This document shows positions 39,420-51,170 of a stretch of DNA of 64,000 nt, in pieces; within the stretch, counting starts at the first letter, position 1, and the number at the start of each line of letters is the position of its first letter. The stretch spans positions 682,001-746,000 of the forward strand of contig JAJNMT010000105.1 in NCBI GenBank assembly GCA_025685495.1, read 5' to 3'. Source of the DNA: Huntiella abstrusa. Its lineage: Eukaryota > Ascomycota > Sordariomycetes > Microascales > Ceratocystidaceae. Both the position numbers and the translations under genes were made by a program. The notes under the pieces are model-generated. The model saw only the letters and a list, made by a program, of their open reading frames with translations. It was not told the DNA's origin and made no database searches.

Positions 39420-39773
39420 CAGAGCCACGATGGTGCAGTGGTTAGGCGCTTTGCGTATTTCTTCTAGATGGAAGAAGTAGCACGTTCGTTCCTTCTCGGG
39501 TCACACCAGTGAACACTGAGTTCAAAGGTACACCTGGCAACAGCACCTTTGTAACTTAGTGTAAACTGTAACTAATCTTCTGGTCTGTGGCGGGTCTTAT
39601 AACTCAGGGTAGGGTTGAGGTGCTAGGATTCGGGGTTTTCTATACTGAGTTGGAGGATATGAAGTGTCTGCAGATTAGCTTAGTGAATAGCATAGGTCGA
39701 ACTCAGATGTCCTGCAATACAGAAAGTCTCGCCATAGGCTAAAGCTGCATGAGAGTAATGATTAACAATAACA
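39420..39773 (+). mobile_element. tRNA-derived SINE, copy 3
   Basis: Head with gatggtgcagtggttaggcgc and a mutated box B (acgttcgttcc), body as in copies 1 and 2, A-rich end attaacaataaca. The direct repeat actcccac flanks it (39412-39419 and 39774-39781). It is more diverged than copies 1 and 2. Confidence 0.8.
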
Positions 39774-39784
39774 ACTCCCACTAG

Positions 39785-40170
39785 ATAAGGCGCTACATGC
39801 GGCATAGGAGAGTGCCAGTTTGCGAGCGGGTCTTGTGGACAGAGTCACCTGTGTAGGTACTATACTCTGCTCCCCTCAAATGGAGTGGCATTCTCCAGTT
39901 CTGCGCATTGTCCAATGCACCAAGTGCAAGACCTACAGGCATGTATGATGCCAGTGCAAAAGCCAGCAGCCTCAACAATATTTGTGTGACACGAGGCATG
40001 CACCAGCCGACCATAAATGCAGCAGGCATAGGCTTCATGAAGACGGAATACACAAAAGTATCCGGGAGGGCCGGGCTAAGGAATATATGTGGTGGACGAA
40101 CCGGAGGCGGGCTGTGGTTACGGAGGCCCCACCAGCGGTCTATAAGGTTACTTCGACGGCTTTCAAAGCG
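39785..40170 (+). pseudogene. LINE ORF1 zinc-knuckle fragment
   Basis: Translation gives RIVQCTKCKTYRHV (about 39903-39944) followed by further Cys-rich sequence and TRHAPADHKC (about 39990-40020), a pattern like the tandem zinc knuckles in ORF1 of many LINEs. Frames shift between the knuckles. No neighbouring ORF2 in the same orientation follows directly, so it is an isolated fragment. Confidence 0.5.
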
Positions 40171-40370
40171 GTACTGGTCTTCACTACGGCTGCCTGTACA
40201 GACACTCCTAGCTTTGGCTTTAACGTGCCCACGGGTACGTTATCCTATTCTCTCCTATCAACTCAAAACGTCACCGGTGGGCAGAGGTGGCTAGCCACTA
40301 CTTCTGCATCTACCACTATTGCGCCAAACACAAGCAGCTTCTTCTCAGTATTTGGTAGTAACACGTGAGA
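40171..40370 (+). other. Unrecognised Ser/Thr-rich open stretch
   Basis: Continues the previous frame and reads TDTPSFGFNVPTGTLSYSLL, with many Ser/Thr/Ala residues up to a stop near 40368. No family recognised. It could be the ORF1 C-terminus or unrelated. Confidence 0.25.
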
Positions 40371-40672
40371 GGGTTCATATTCGACACCCAGCAGAAAACG
40401 ACAGGTAAAAACCGAGACTTCTTCTCCATCAGTTCACCGAGAATGCCAAGGACGACACCGGCTGAGCTCCAAATGAACAGGACGATAAATCGTCCAGTGT
40501 CAAGAGCTTCAAGACGTACACTGCGCTTATACACAGCCAGGCGGTAGAAGATGAGGGAGTTTTTGTATTGTCCGAGTTATCTTTCTCCTCCTCATGAGGA
40601 ACGCGCTGTACCGCTGGCGCACCAAAACATTGCCATTCGACTAACTAGTGGAATCTGTTGGGTTAGATGGTT

Positions 40673-40714
40673 TTTTTTCTTTCTTTTTTTGTCATCACTC
40701 TCATGCCTGCTGAA
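40673..40714 (-). mobile_element. Minimal SINE/LINE tail insertion
   Basis: About 24 bp of the SINE-type 3' end (gcatgagagtgatgac on the minus strand) plus an A-rich tail, bounded by the 13-bp direct repeat gggttagatggtt (40660-40672 and 40715-40727). A target-primed insertion that stopped almost at once. Confidence 0.75.
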
Positions 40715-40814
40715 GGGTTAGATGGTTATGTTAGGGGCATCTCCCCAATTGAGCTGTTTTCAAGTAGAGTGTAGTGAGAGATAAATTTGGACATTATTTC
40801 ATTCATTGCGTCTT

Positions 40815-40880
40815 TTTGCAGAGTTACTTATGCATATCATCCTGTCTGGGGACATGGCACACACGTATAGAAGTTTCTAC
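40815..40880 (-). repeat. Diverged LINE-A-like 3' tail
   Basis: Plus strand ttatgcatatcatcctgtc, then tggggacatggcac, aligns with the LINE-A tail (aaatgcgtattatcctatct, agggacatggcat). No poly(T) is preserved. Confidence 0.45.
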
Positions 40881-42210
40881 CAACGTAATTCCAACCGTCT
40901 ACTACCTAAGTTCAATCGATAAACCCAGCGACAAGATTTTACGCAGTTATCGTGATGAAGGGGACAGAACATCACTGACCGACCTCGTAGGTCTTGAACG
41001 TGGGTCATTTAAGACTTTTAACTTCGATCTCAGCCACGAAGCCTTGAGTAACTAGAACTAGAGACGGTGTCGGGAAGTGAAGAAGACATGCCACTGGAAC
41101 TGAAAGATTCCTTGACTGGGCCGAACCCGGGTCACAGTGGATCCTCTAACGCTTACAGCAGGATCATTCCCAGGTGTGATCATCTGGGTTGTCACTATGC
41201 ATGATAATTAGGATCTGGTGTGTATTGCGCAATGTCTTGTCCTCAATTCATCACTGGGCAAGCCCCTCGTGGTTAGCACCACAAATGTGTTTGAAGTTTC
41301 AGTCAGTAGAGACTCATTGCGGTCACTCACGGACCACGTTCGACCAGTACAAAGGTTCGTTGGTTCATCTGGTAAAAGTTATCACACAGCAGGAGCCGCT
41401 TACTGTCTCACAATGGATAGAGCTCATTCAGCTTACGTCGTTCTGAATAGGTCTCTATGGCTTGCCTCAAAACATCTCACTCTTGTCTTTCATCGACTAT
41501 ATCTGTCTTTATTGTCTTTATTTCAGTGTTTCTAAAGAGTTAGATATACTCTCTTGGGTTTGAACGGAGATTCGTTTCCCATTTCGGCAGTGTTCGATGT
41601 CAATGAGGTCTTCTTCTTCTCAATGGTTGAAGTTTACTTGTTTGTTGTCGGGCAAACCTTTGAGAAGTATAGAGAAATCATTTTATAATTTGTGGCCTCC
41701 TGACTGTAGTCCTCTATACGGGTGGAGCTCTGAACTACCCTAGGCTTCATTTCTAATCAGGTATTTATGTTTCCACGCAAAACATTGCATATGGTGGCTT
41801 TCTCTTCTTGTTGGCAAGCCCAGAGGCTTAGCAAGTGTATATGATATTTATGTCATAAACGTGTGTACTCATCTCTTTAGTTCCCATTCCAAATAGATGA
41901 GTTGAGTCGGATTAGGAAATTAGTTTTGGTTTATCTACTGCAACTTTCTTGGAGACTTCGTCTTGTATGTACATGACATTCGGATTCTGTGTGTGATAGA
42001 TGCCCTCGTTTCTGCGGGCGAAATGTCAGACATGTCTTTAATATAAAAACGTGGGATATGCAACAACAGTATAATCATCGTTGTTTTTCGTAATTGCTGG
42101 TAATCAGTCTGCTTAGTGGGTTTGTTGTCATCCCTACCCAGAGGAACAAATAGCTTCCATTAGAACCAGGCAGTGAGTCGTTATCATTTTCTGGGGCACA
42201 GTGATGTTTT
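40881..42210. other. No gene seen
   Basis: Two overlapping plus-strand frames of 85 and 105 codons (41189-41446, 41218-41535) have no recognisable motif. The rest has no frames of note. Treated as decayed repeat or intergenic DNA. Confidence 0.35.
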
Positions 42211-42900
42211 TTGTTGTGACCATTAAATTGCATTCGTCCTATCTAGGGAGGTAGCAATGGTGTGTCTTTCCTTGGCAACGCAGAACTGAACTAGCTTATG
42301 TCTACGTGCATAAATCATATACAAGGCACATCTACCTACACACTCAGGCGCTTCTTCTTTTTCGTTTTGTGATGCATAATACCCCAAAACAACTTCGGAC
42401 GCCGTGTTTGTCTCTACCAACTTGACAGTTAACCCAACAACTCCCGAGCTAAACTTGTAAGCATTGAAACAGATGTAATGTGTCACAACCACAATATACC
42501 CAGACAATAAAGAAATAGAACAGAAAAGAAAAGACAGTAAAGTAAAATCGTGGGTAGAGCGCCTTGTGCCCCGGGGAAATGCTTGTCATCAGAGAGTCGA
42601 GACTGACTGTGTGATGAAAGCAGCTATGGAGGACAGAGTGACTGCGGTCTCCGTTGCTCTAACCGGTTGGGGAATTGACGCTGGTGGTGTCAGTGCACCC
42701 GATAGAGCCGGCGTGGGGACCGGTCTGGGTATGTTATGTGAGAGGCATCTTGAGGACGGTGGCGTCTGAGGTGACCACCCGCGGATGCCGAACTTTGTTG
42801 TTTTGATGAAGGCGAGCGTTGCTTGGCAAACTTTCTCCATGAAGAATATCCTTTGGATGTCCAGCAGTTCTACGATATTGCGCTGAAGCTGGTCTTGGGC

Positions 42901-43183
42901 TGTTAGGGTTTACACCCAAATTGGGCCCTACCTTGACATGATCGTGACTTGCCGCGCTGATAACATTTGTCGTCATTTGTCAGATGTTACGAAGTGATCA
43001 GCGGTCACAAGGTGATTGTTAAACACCAGGTGGCTTGTGGTCACAAAGCGGTTAATGGGGAGCACCCCACATAAAAGGTGCTACTAGCTCAACCCAGCCA
43101 TTGAGTGAATTCTGTCTCTTTATCGAACTTTTTGTTACCTGTCTTTACTGTCCGATTTTAGTGTGACTCCACTGACCCTGACA
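42901..43183 (+). repeat. Solo LTR, family 2, copy 4
   Basis: 283 bp, tgttagggtttacaccc to gaccctgaca, bounded by the perfect 5-bp duplication tgggc (42896-42900 and 43184-43188). Confidence 0.88.
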
Positions 43184-43259
43184 TGGGCGTCTCGAAAGGC
43201 TGGGCAGTTCAATGAAATGTGAATGACCGTCTCTCTTTCCAAGTGGCAATACCTGCACA

Positions 43260-43411
43260 TGTTAAGGGCTAGTCTTAAAATAGACGTTAAATGCAAGAAA
43301 CAGAGACTTTGTTAAAGAAGAAAGGAGAAGAACGAAAACTCTGCAGGGTGGGGGCCGCCTGGGATTTATACCAGGTACCAGGCAAAGCCTAGAGGGTTGC
43401 AAACCCTAACA
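43260..43411 (-). repeat. 3' LTR of Gypsy copy B
   Basis: Same 152-bp sequence as in copy A by eye. Confidence 0.92.
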
Positions 43412-43557
43412 TCAGCCCTCCCTTCTCGAGACGAAAACTATCTAAGTATCCAAATAAACAAACAAAATATACCAATAAATCCAAACCATAATGTAACGAC
43501 CAACACAGTAAACAACCCCATCACAACACTCAATCTCAAAAAAAAAACACTCAAAAC

Positions 43558-46500
43558 TCAAAGCTCTCTCTTGTCCGGGTTCAAAAACAACTCCAAAGCC
43601 AACGTATCCTCCATCGCAGAAGCTGGTTCCCATGTCGGCTGATGAAATCCTACCCATTTAACCAGGTATTGTTCCGGGCGAGTTCTGCTTGCAGGACGAT
43701 GGTCGAGAATGGCCTGTACTTCATGCTCCTCGACGCCATCGACCACCACTGGCTCAGGTTCAATTGGGTGTACGTCCTGCGACGGGAAGGGGTCGGAGCT
43801 AGCCAGTCTCAAACGGTCCGCATGGAATACGTCGTGTCCGTTGGCACCTTGAAGATCCAATCGATAAGAATGGGAACCCACTGACTCCAAGACCTGCGCT
43901 TTGCGATATCGAGGTCTAAGTTTTCTGCCAGGTCCCTCGTGTTGTTGTGTGTGAGAACTCTTCGAAAGCCAGACCCAATCACCCGGTTGGAATTGTCGGT
44001 GGGGTTGACGACGGCGGTTGACCTGGTCCTCCATTGTAGCGCGGGCATTCCCAAGTGAAGCTTTGGCCCAATCAGCGGCATCGGCCAACGACTTGAGAAT
44101 ACGGGTAGCTTGTGAAATCGGGCTATTATTACGGGTGAGCGGAGCAGACAATGCATTGATGGCGTCGGTGTGAAGTTCAACTGTTTCGGCGTCAAATCCA
44201 TGGGAAAGGGCAAATGCCGACGTGCCTGTAGATGATGCGGTAACGGCGTTAAGTGAGAACTCGACAAGAGGTAAGCAGTCTAACCAGTCACTCCGAGAAT
44301 AGAGTAATTTGGCTAACTTCGTCTTCACGTCACCATTGGTTCTCTCAGTAGCGCCATTGGTTTGCGGATGGTATGCTGTGGAAAGGCGTCGGTCGACGTT
44401 GAGGGTAGTGCACAAATGTTTCCAAAACATGTTAGCGAACTGACGATCGGAGGTGATTGACTGGGGAAGGCCGTGGCGTGGGTAGTAGCACTCAAGGAAA
44501 CGAGCAGTCAAATACGGAATGTCCATCGAATGGCACGGAATTAGGATGACTCCTTTCGAAAGGTGGTCGACGATGGTCATGACATGGCGAAAACTCAAAC
44601 CATCTCGTTTGCTTGGTGGTAGCGGTCCGATCAAATCCAACCCGATGTGTTGCCATATACGATCCGGAACGGGTAGCGGCTTGAGCAAGCCTTGCTTGAG
44701 CTGACGTTGGGCGTTGACGCTGCTGCATAGCTCGCAATTTCGGACAAAACGAGCGACATCCTCAGTGTAGTTCGGCCAAAAGTATTGTTTAGCAAATTCC
44801 GTCACCATAGTCCTCTTGCCGGGATGAATGAGCGTCATAGAGTCGTGCATCTTCTGGAGTAAACTGGTTCGCAAGGGCTCGGACCTGGGAATCCAAAGTC
44901 GAGATCGAAAGCAAAGGCGAGAGGCTGCGTCTAAGGAACATTCCGAAATGGATACTTTCCAGCTACCCTTCAATTCGTCGGGCCAGTTCGGGGCTTCTCG
45001 TTTCACGGCGTCGCAGGCAATGGCGTAGTCGCGATCGAAAGAAAAAGCGGACGTCCATTTGTCAGATAACGTCGGATCACGGAAAGGCGAAGTTGGGTGA
45101 GAAGAAGGCGTAGACGTAGGAGGTGGCGGCTGGACATGGGCGGTGCGGACTCGTATCAACCCATCGCGGGACTTAGTGAGCAGTTGTTGACGACGAGCAG
45201 CTAGGCGAGGGTCTGAATCGTTTTTAGGTAAGTCGAGTCGTGAAAGGGCATCGGGAAGCGGAGAAAGTTTGCCTGGTCGGTGTTCCAATTCCAAATTATA
45301 TTCGCTGAGCAAGAGGGCCCAACGCGCTTGTCTTTCCGTCAATTGTCGAGTATCCGTGAAATGAAGAAGGTTCTTGTGGTCGGTAAGCACGCGGACTGGG
45401 TGTTGGGCGCCTTTCAGTTCTCCACGCCATTCCTTTAACGCTCGGACGATGGCCAAAAGCTCCTTGTCATGAATCTCGTAGTTGCACTCAGCCGGCGCGA
45501 GCTTCTTGCTGAAGTAGGCGCAAGGATGAAGCTGATCGCCGTGTTGTTGAAGAAGGACTGCGCCTGTGCTATAACCGGAAGAGTCTGCTTCAACGACCGA
45601 TGGGAGGCTGTGATCAAACGTCTTGAGAATAGGGGCCGAACAGAAAGAGTCTTTGAGCTTTTGGAAGGCTACATCGCACTCTGGTGACCAAGAAAACGTT
45701 GCTTGAAGGGTGGTAAGAGCGATTAGCGGACGTACTTGTTCTGAAAAGTTGTGAATGAAAGTGCGGTAGAAATTGGCGAAGCCGATGAAAGCTTGTACTT
45801 CCTTCTTTGACGTAGGGACAGCCCAGTTTCGAACTGCTGCTACCTTCTCAGGGTCCATTGAAGTAGAGCCGGGTGTCAGAATGTAGCCCAAATACTTGAC
45901 CTCTTTCACAGCAAAAGCGCATTTGTCAATGTCGACTGTCAAACCTGCGTCTACCAATTTTTTCCAAACCATATTAACCTTGCGTTGATGGTCTTCTCGA
46001 GAACCAGCTGAAAATACCAAGATATCGTCGACGTAGGCGGAGCAAAAGTCATCCAAATATTCTTGTAGGACCGAGTTCAAGAAGCGTTGAAACTGAGCAG
46101 GCGCATTAGCCAGACCGAACGGCATGACATTCCACTCAAAACTGCCCAATCTAGTTCGGAACGCAGTCTTCCATTCGTGGCCAGGCTCGATGCGGATGTT
46201 GTGGAAGGCTGCGACGACGTCTAACTTGGTGAACCATTGGGCTTTGTGGATCTGGCGGAGTGTTTCGTCGAACTTGGGTAGAGGGAAGCGGTCCTTTTGC
46301 ATGATTTTGTTGAGGGCGCGGTAGTCGACACAGAAACGTAAACCACCACCGGGCTTCTTGACAAATAAAATGGGAGCAGCAGCCGTAGAACTGCTGATGC
46401 GAATAAACTTTTTCTTGAGCAGATTGAGTAGCGTGTGGCGTAGAACGAGGAGCTCGTCGTGAGTCATCTTATAAAGAGGACCCCATGGGGCTTCGGTATC

Positions 46501-47270
46501 CGGAACGGTGAGATTAATTTCGTGATTCATTTTCGGTCTCAACGGGGGCAAGCGACGAGCATAGAGAGCCTCGGGGTCAAAAGCCATAACATTCTCGTCG
46601 TCAACCCAGGCCGGAACTTTGTCTTTCCAACCGGGATCGACGGGATCGTCCTCCTTGGCTAGCTTGGCGAGAGCGAGATTGATGTCTTGTAGAGTAGCGG
46701 CAAAGACCTTGGTGTCTTGTTGGTTGATAACTTGCCGGACTCGGTGCATAGGAACTTCTCGGGGGCGGTGGATCCTGCGTTTTTCGTGCCGAGGACGGAG
46801 TGAGTCGGAAAAATCAGACGGTCGGCGTGGCAGTCAATGGTGGCTGAATGGGCTTTCAACCAAGGGTAGCCAATGAGAATCTCGTCCTGGGACATGTCGG
46901 GAACAATAAGAGCTCGAACTTCTTCTCTCAAACCGCCTATGTCGAGCGAAAAAACAGCTGTTTGAGTAGCCATGGATGCTGGCTGATCGTTGAATGGGGA
47001 TAACATTATGGGGGTGTCTAATGCGCAACGGCGTAGACCAAGGTGGGAGCACAAGTGTTCAGAAATAATAATGGAGGTGGAATTGCCAGAATCAATCAGA
47101 GCCGTAGTCGGATAATTATCATTAATAACTACAGCTACATCCAAAGAACCACCAACTTGCAACAACGGGCCGCTGTTAACAGCAGCAACAAAACCCTTGG
47201 TCTCGCCGTTAGATGACCTCTGCGGGCGACGATCTGCAGAGGAAACTAGTTTTCCGACAGATCGAGCAAA
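43558..47270 (-). pseudogene. Gypsy copy B pol, frameshifted in the protease-RT spacer
   Basis: Codes for the same polyprotein as copy A (protease, RT with YVDD, RNase H, integrase, chromodomain) but one base is missing at about 46761-46766, where copy A has cggggagcgg and this copy cgggggcgg. The protease part (46659-47165 and upstream overlap with gag) is therefore out of frame with RT and the rest (43558-46749). Apart from this shift no stop is seen. The long downstream frame could not be reached from gag by a single -1 event, so the copy should be unable to make its own polymerase, though it could be copied in trans by copy A-type elements. Confidence 0.9.
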
Positions 47271-48402
47271 TCATCGCCTCCACCAACAAAACCATCATCA
47301 TCAACAACGTTGGGCAGCACAACCGCTTTACCAGATACCTGGTTAACCCGCACCAGGTTGGGGTTTCTGGCCGGCAGAAACGGGCAGAACTTAATACGGT
47401 GGTCAGATGCACCACAGCGGAGACAGAGATCGTTCTCACGGCGTTTAGCAATCTCGTCGGCATCAACCCAAACGGCTCTCTTCTTGCGGCCGCCAGCACC
47501 ATGAACAGCATAGGTTCTAGACCAATCCATCGCATCAGGGTGACGAGCGGCAGGAGTGGCAGGGGCAGCAGGAGTAGCGGCAGCTGCGGGACGGGGAGCA
47601 GCAGACTGGCGGGAATGATGGGCACCAAAGGATTGGTGAGAAAAGCCGCGGAAAGCGGAACGTGAGCTGGGCCCATCATGGCGATTCTGGTGCTGTCTCA
47701 AAGCAGCCATCCCTTGAGCAATCTCGACTAGTTTGTTACGCCAACCTTCGTAGTCTGTAGGCATCGTGGAGAGTTGGAAGTACAGGACCTCCATAAGTTC
47801 GCTGGAAAGCGACTCTTGTAACGTGAAGATTCTGTATTCATGTGGCATTCTCGTCCAACCGGCAACGTCGACCAGATTTTCATAGTGCTGGATGTGTTCA
47901 ATCAGAGGAGTCCGACCTTGCTTGAGATTGCGGAGTTCAACTCTGGCTCGGCCGGCGGCGGCAGGGTCAACGTACTTAGCTTGCATAAGTCTCATCAACA
48001 TAGCGACAGAAACCTGCTCCTTAAGACCCTCGACCGTGCGAGCAGCCCACTTGGCGGCGTCTCCTTCTAGGCGGGCGAGCATGTTGGCGATGAACTCGTA
48101 GTCCGACACTCCGTTCCTGTGCTCGACTCTCCAAGTCATCTTCAGGATTTGAATGTAGGTGGGAAAGTCGGCCAACGTTCCGTTGAAAGTGGGGAGCGTG
48201 ACGCGGCTGCGTTTGGGTGCTTCGATGTTGCCTTTGAACACAGTAGCGATATCATTGGGGTCGTCGCCGTTGTTGATCACAGCGGAGCGGAGTTCTTTCA
48301 GATAATGAAGGTACGTAGCGGACGTTTGAGCGGCTTCTTTGATGGCCTGCTCATTGGGAGACTGGCCAGCAGGGGCGGCGTCGACGGATTCCGGGGGAGG
48401 CA

Positions 48403-48403
<1 letters not shown>
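47246..48403 (-). CDS. gag: Gypsy copy B Gag
   Basis: Same 385-residue Gag as copy A, ATG at 48401-48403 and TAG at 47246-47248, with the CCHC knuckle CLRCGASDHRIKFC and the capsid-like region intact. The GTCGTG run upstream of the ATG is 18 bp shorter. The frame is intact, so this copy can still supply Gag even though its pol is shifted. The gag/pol overlap with ggaaaac before the stop is preserved. Confidence 0.9.
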
Positions 48404-48434
<31 letters not shown>

Positions 48435-48486
48435 TTCGTGGTCGTGGCCGTGGTCGTAGTCGTAGTGTGAAGGGTGAACAAAGTGA

Positions 48487-48638
48487 TGTTAAGGGCTAGT
48501 CTTAAAATAGACGTTAAATGCAAGAAACAGAGACTTTGTTAAAGAAGAAAGGAGAAGAACGAAAACTCTGCAGGGTGGGGGCCGCCTGGGATTTATACCA
48601 GGTACCAGGCAAAGCCTAGAGGGTTGCAAACCCTAACA
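48487..48638 (-). repeat. 5' LTR of Gypsy copy B
   Basis: 152 bp. Followed in element direction by tcactttgttcaccc, as in copy A. Confidence 0.92.
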
Positions 48639-51150
48639 GCACAGATCCGAGTCGACCTTTTTCGCCGGGAGCAGAGCTGGGAGTTAGTTCTTTCTACCCA
48701 TCAGGAGATGGTAGAAGGCTGTGGTCACTGAGCGGGGGACTTTGATGGGCTTGCGAACCGCTACTTTACTGCCACCCAGGCCGCTGTAGTGTTTGCCGCG
48801 GGGCCGGGGTCTCCTTTGCTCCTAGGGCGTGTGAAGATGGCTTACCACCCAGTTATGGCTGCTTCACGCATGGTTCTTTTGATATAGCTCGCGGTCACCT
48901 TTGGTTTCTCAATAAAGGCTAGTAGTAGAGATTCTTTGGCACGCTGGTTGACGAACTCATTTGCGGGGATTCCCAGGTGGCCTGGGCACCACTGAACGAT
49001 GATGGCAGCTTTGTTCAGCGAGGGTGGGAGGCGCTGTACCATTTTGGACCAGTACGTGGTCTCATTCAAGCGACAGATTGCTGCTTGGCTGTCGACAAAG
49101 ATATAAACTGTTGGGGAGCATTCGGCCAAGTCTCAAATGTATTCGATTGGTTTGAGCAGTGCATATGACTCGCAGTCGGCGACCTCTAGGTAGGACCCGA
49201 GGGGGCCGTTCATTTGGGCGATGGATTTTGACCTCGGAAGGGGGCAAGGGCGAATCCAGTTGTTTTCCCTTTTTTGGAGCCGTCGGTGTATATGACGTCG
49301 TACTCCTCTAGTGCGCCTTCGTCAAGTTCTTTGGGCAGTTGTAAATGGGCGGCGGCGACGTCTCCCTTCGATAGTTTCGCGATGAATGTTGTTAGTGACA
49401 GCGGCGCTCGCCAGGGGAGGTCACATTCTATTCTGTTCCTAATAACTGTGGTGGTGTCAGGTATCATTTGTTTGAGCGTAGCAGCTAAGAACTGGACTCA
49501 TCCCACTGGGCTATCATACCAACGGCCGATGCTGTTGAATGCCTCGCTGGAGGTGAAGCCCTCGGGCGCCGTTTGCATCCTTGCGCGGATGGGATGAGCC
49601 ATGGGGAAGTCGGGGACGCACAGGGCGTGGGCCTTGTTCTTCAGCGTTAAAGCGATCATGACGGGTAGGAAACCGGCTTTCAGTTTTACAGGCATCTTGG
49701 GTGTTGAGCGGCCAGTGCCCAGGGCTCTTTTCGCTACCATGTATTGGAGGCCTTCCGGGTGTTTGACTAGGCCGATCGGTTTCTTTGGAGTCCACCACAG
49801 TTCTGAGCCATATTCAGCGACGAGTCGCAGAACTGTTTGGTGGATGGTGCGGACGGCTGTTGCTGAGAGGCCACGGGCTTGGCCGGTCAGACGAAGGACC
49901 CCCTGAAAGGTTCTAATTGCCTTGCTTGCGCGGTCGCGGACGTGATGATGGAAGAACAGATGGGGATCTAGAGTAAAACCGAGCCATTTGATGGTACCTT
50001 CCGGCGTGACGACTAACCTGTCTACCTCTACGAATGCCCCGACAGCTTTCTTCGACTTGATGAAGTGAATGAGTTTGAGCTTAGATCGTTCAAACTCGAT
50101 GTCCGCTTCTTTTGCGGCCAGGGTCAAGTGGTTGACATGCTGTCGAACGGCTACAGCGTCAGCAGGGGTATATTGTTCAGGGTTAGCATGTTAGGGTATA
50201 TCGGGGAGGGCGGATGTCATGTATGGCCTGAGCGCCAGTACATATCTATTAGCAGTGGGAATCCCCTCACTGGGTTTTCACTTTTCCCTCCTTAATCAAT
50301 TAATCAGTTTTTACTATATTATCCGTCCGCCGCTTTTCCTCACGTTTCACACGTGCTGAGTGAGGGTCTTGCAGTTCTTTGCAATTAACCATCATGCTAC
50401 GGTAAATGTGATGTCATCGATGTAGGCTAAGACCAGGGTCCGAGTTGACGGTTGGAACGGTAGGTTGATGGTTCGGGCGTAGATCAGGAACAGAATGGGG
50501 GAATGAGGCTGCTTTGGGGGACACCGCTGTTGATGCCCGTCAGGGTTTCCAATTGGTTCTGGATCTTGAGTTGGACTGAGTGACGTTGCAGGAAACTGCT
50601 CACCCATCTGATGCAGGGAACTCGGAGGCCAATTTGGATGCAGCCGTCGAGAAGAATGTCTGTGTTACCATGGTCGAAAGCTCCTTTGATATCAAGGAAG
50701 GCGACGCTTGTCAGGAGACTCTGTCTCTTCCATTCGGCCACTTTGTCTACCAGAAGTAGGCCACTGTTGATCGCAAAACGTTGGGGGCACCCACTGATTT
50801 AGCTGGGGTCAAGCATGCAGTCTTCTGTAGCGGCCATATAGGTTAGACGGCGGACAAGGATCTTCTCTATGACTTTACCGAGACAGTTGTGTAAGACGAT
50901 TACTCGGAATGCTTTCGCCACGATGTTGTCAGGTTCATCTTTCTTGGGGATGATTACCCCGATGCCTTGGCGCCAAGACGTGGGGTGTTGACCGGAGTCG
51001 AAGATTTTGCGGAAGCCAGTCGTCATGAGGTCGGGGTGGGCCTCCAGGGCGTTGTGCATGATTGGGGTACAGCGATGCCTAGCATAATCCCGGATGGTAC
51101 AAATGGGGCTATTTCCTCGTCACGTGGTGGAACGAGAGTCCGCGCACCGT
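48639..51150 (-). pseudogene. LINE-B ORF2 remnant: RT and RNase H
   Basis: RT pieces in several frames: FVPSG and HNALEAHPDLM (about 51060-51130), VAFLDIKGAFDHGNTDIL and SVQLKIQNQLETLTGINSGVPQ (50484-50741), LVLAYIDDITFTVA (50392-50434), then WLGFTLDPHLFFHHHV and GSELWWTPKKPIGLV (49498-50127), and RNase H with VIYTDGSKKGKTT (49230-49300), FVDSQAAICRL and VQWCPGHLGIPANEFV (48842-49129). Motif order and YIDD match LINE-A, so it is a decayed relative. A non-LINE segment interrupts it at 50155-50400. It has many stops and shifts. Confidence 0.8.
50155..50400. mobile_element. Small unidentified insertion in LINE-B
   Basis: About 246 bp that break the RT right after aacggctac. Compared with LINE-A, removal of this segment restores the alignment, and gctac occurs on both sides (50150-50154 and 50396-50400), as for a 5-bp target duplication. 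No terminal inverted repeat, coding frame or tRNA-like box was seen. Confidence 0.5.
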
Positions 51151-51170
51151 ATCGTCATACACCATGAATA

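Larger units (their letters stand above)
43260..48638 (-). mobile_element. Gypsy (chromovirus) LTR retrotransposon, copy B
   Basis: 5,379 bp with 152-bp LTRs (43260-43411 and 48487-48638) and the target duplication gcaca (43255-43259 and 48639-48643). The order is LTR, gag, pol, LTR without the extra LTR of copy A. Sequence differs from copy A at scattered single bases (mostly transitions), an 18-bp shorter GTCGTG run, one extra A after pol and one deleted base in pol. It sits in LINE-B between RNase H and the zinc finger. Confidence 0.93.
42211..51150 (-). mobile_element. LINE-B, decayed Tad-like LINE split by Gypsy B, a solo LTR and a small insertion
   Basis: In element order: 5'-truncated RT (from about 51150), RNase H (48842-49330), Gypsy B (43260-48638), zinc finger CRYCHLERETVIHISLNC (about 43200-43257), solo LTR2 (42901-43183), C-terminal tail FIKTTKFGIRGW ending at 42589, and a 3' UTR with ccctagataggacgaatgc (about 42234-42252) like LINE-A. 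Removal of the insertions restores one LINE. It has many stops and is older than the elements inside it. Confidence 0.8.

Noticed and set aside
40171..40370. Possible virus coat-protein-like sequence
   Set aside because: Only Ser/Thr-rich composition suggested this. No motif supports it and the frame continues from a LINE ORF1-like fragment.
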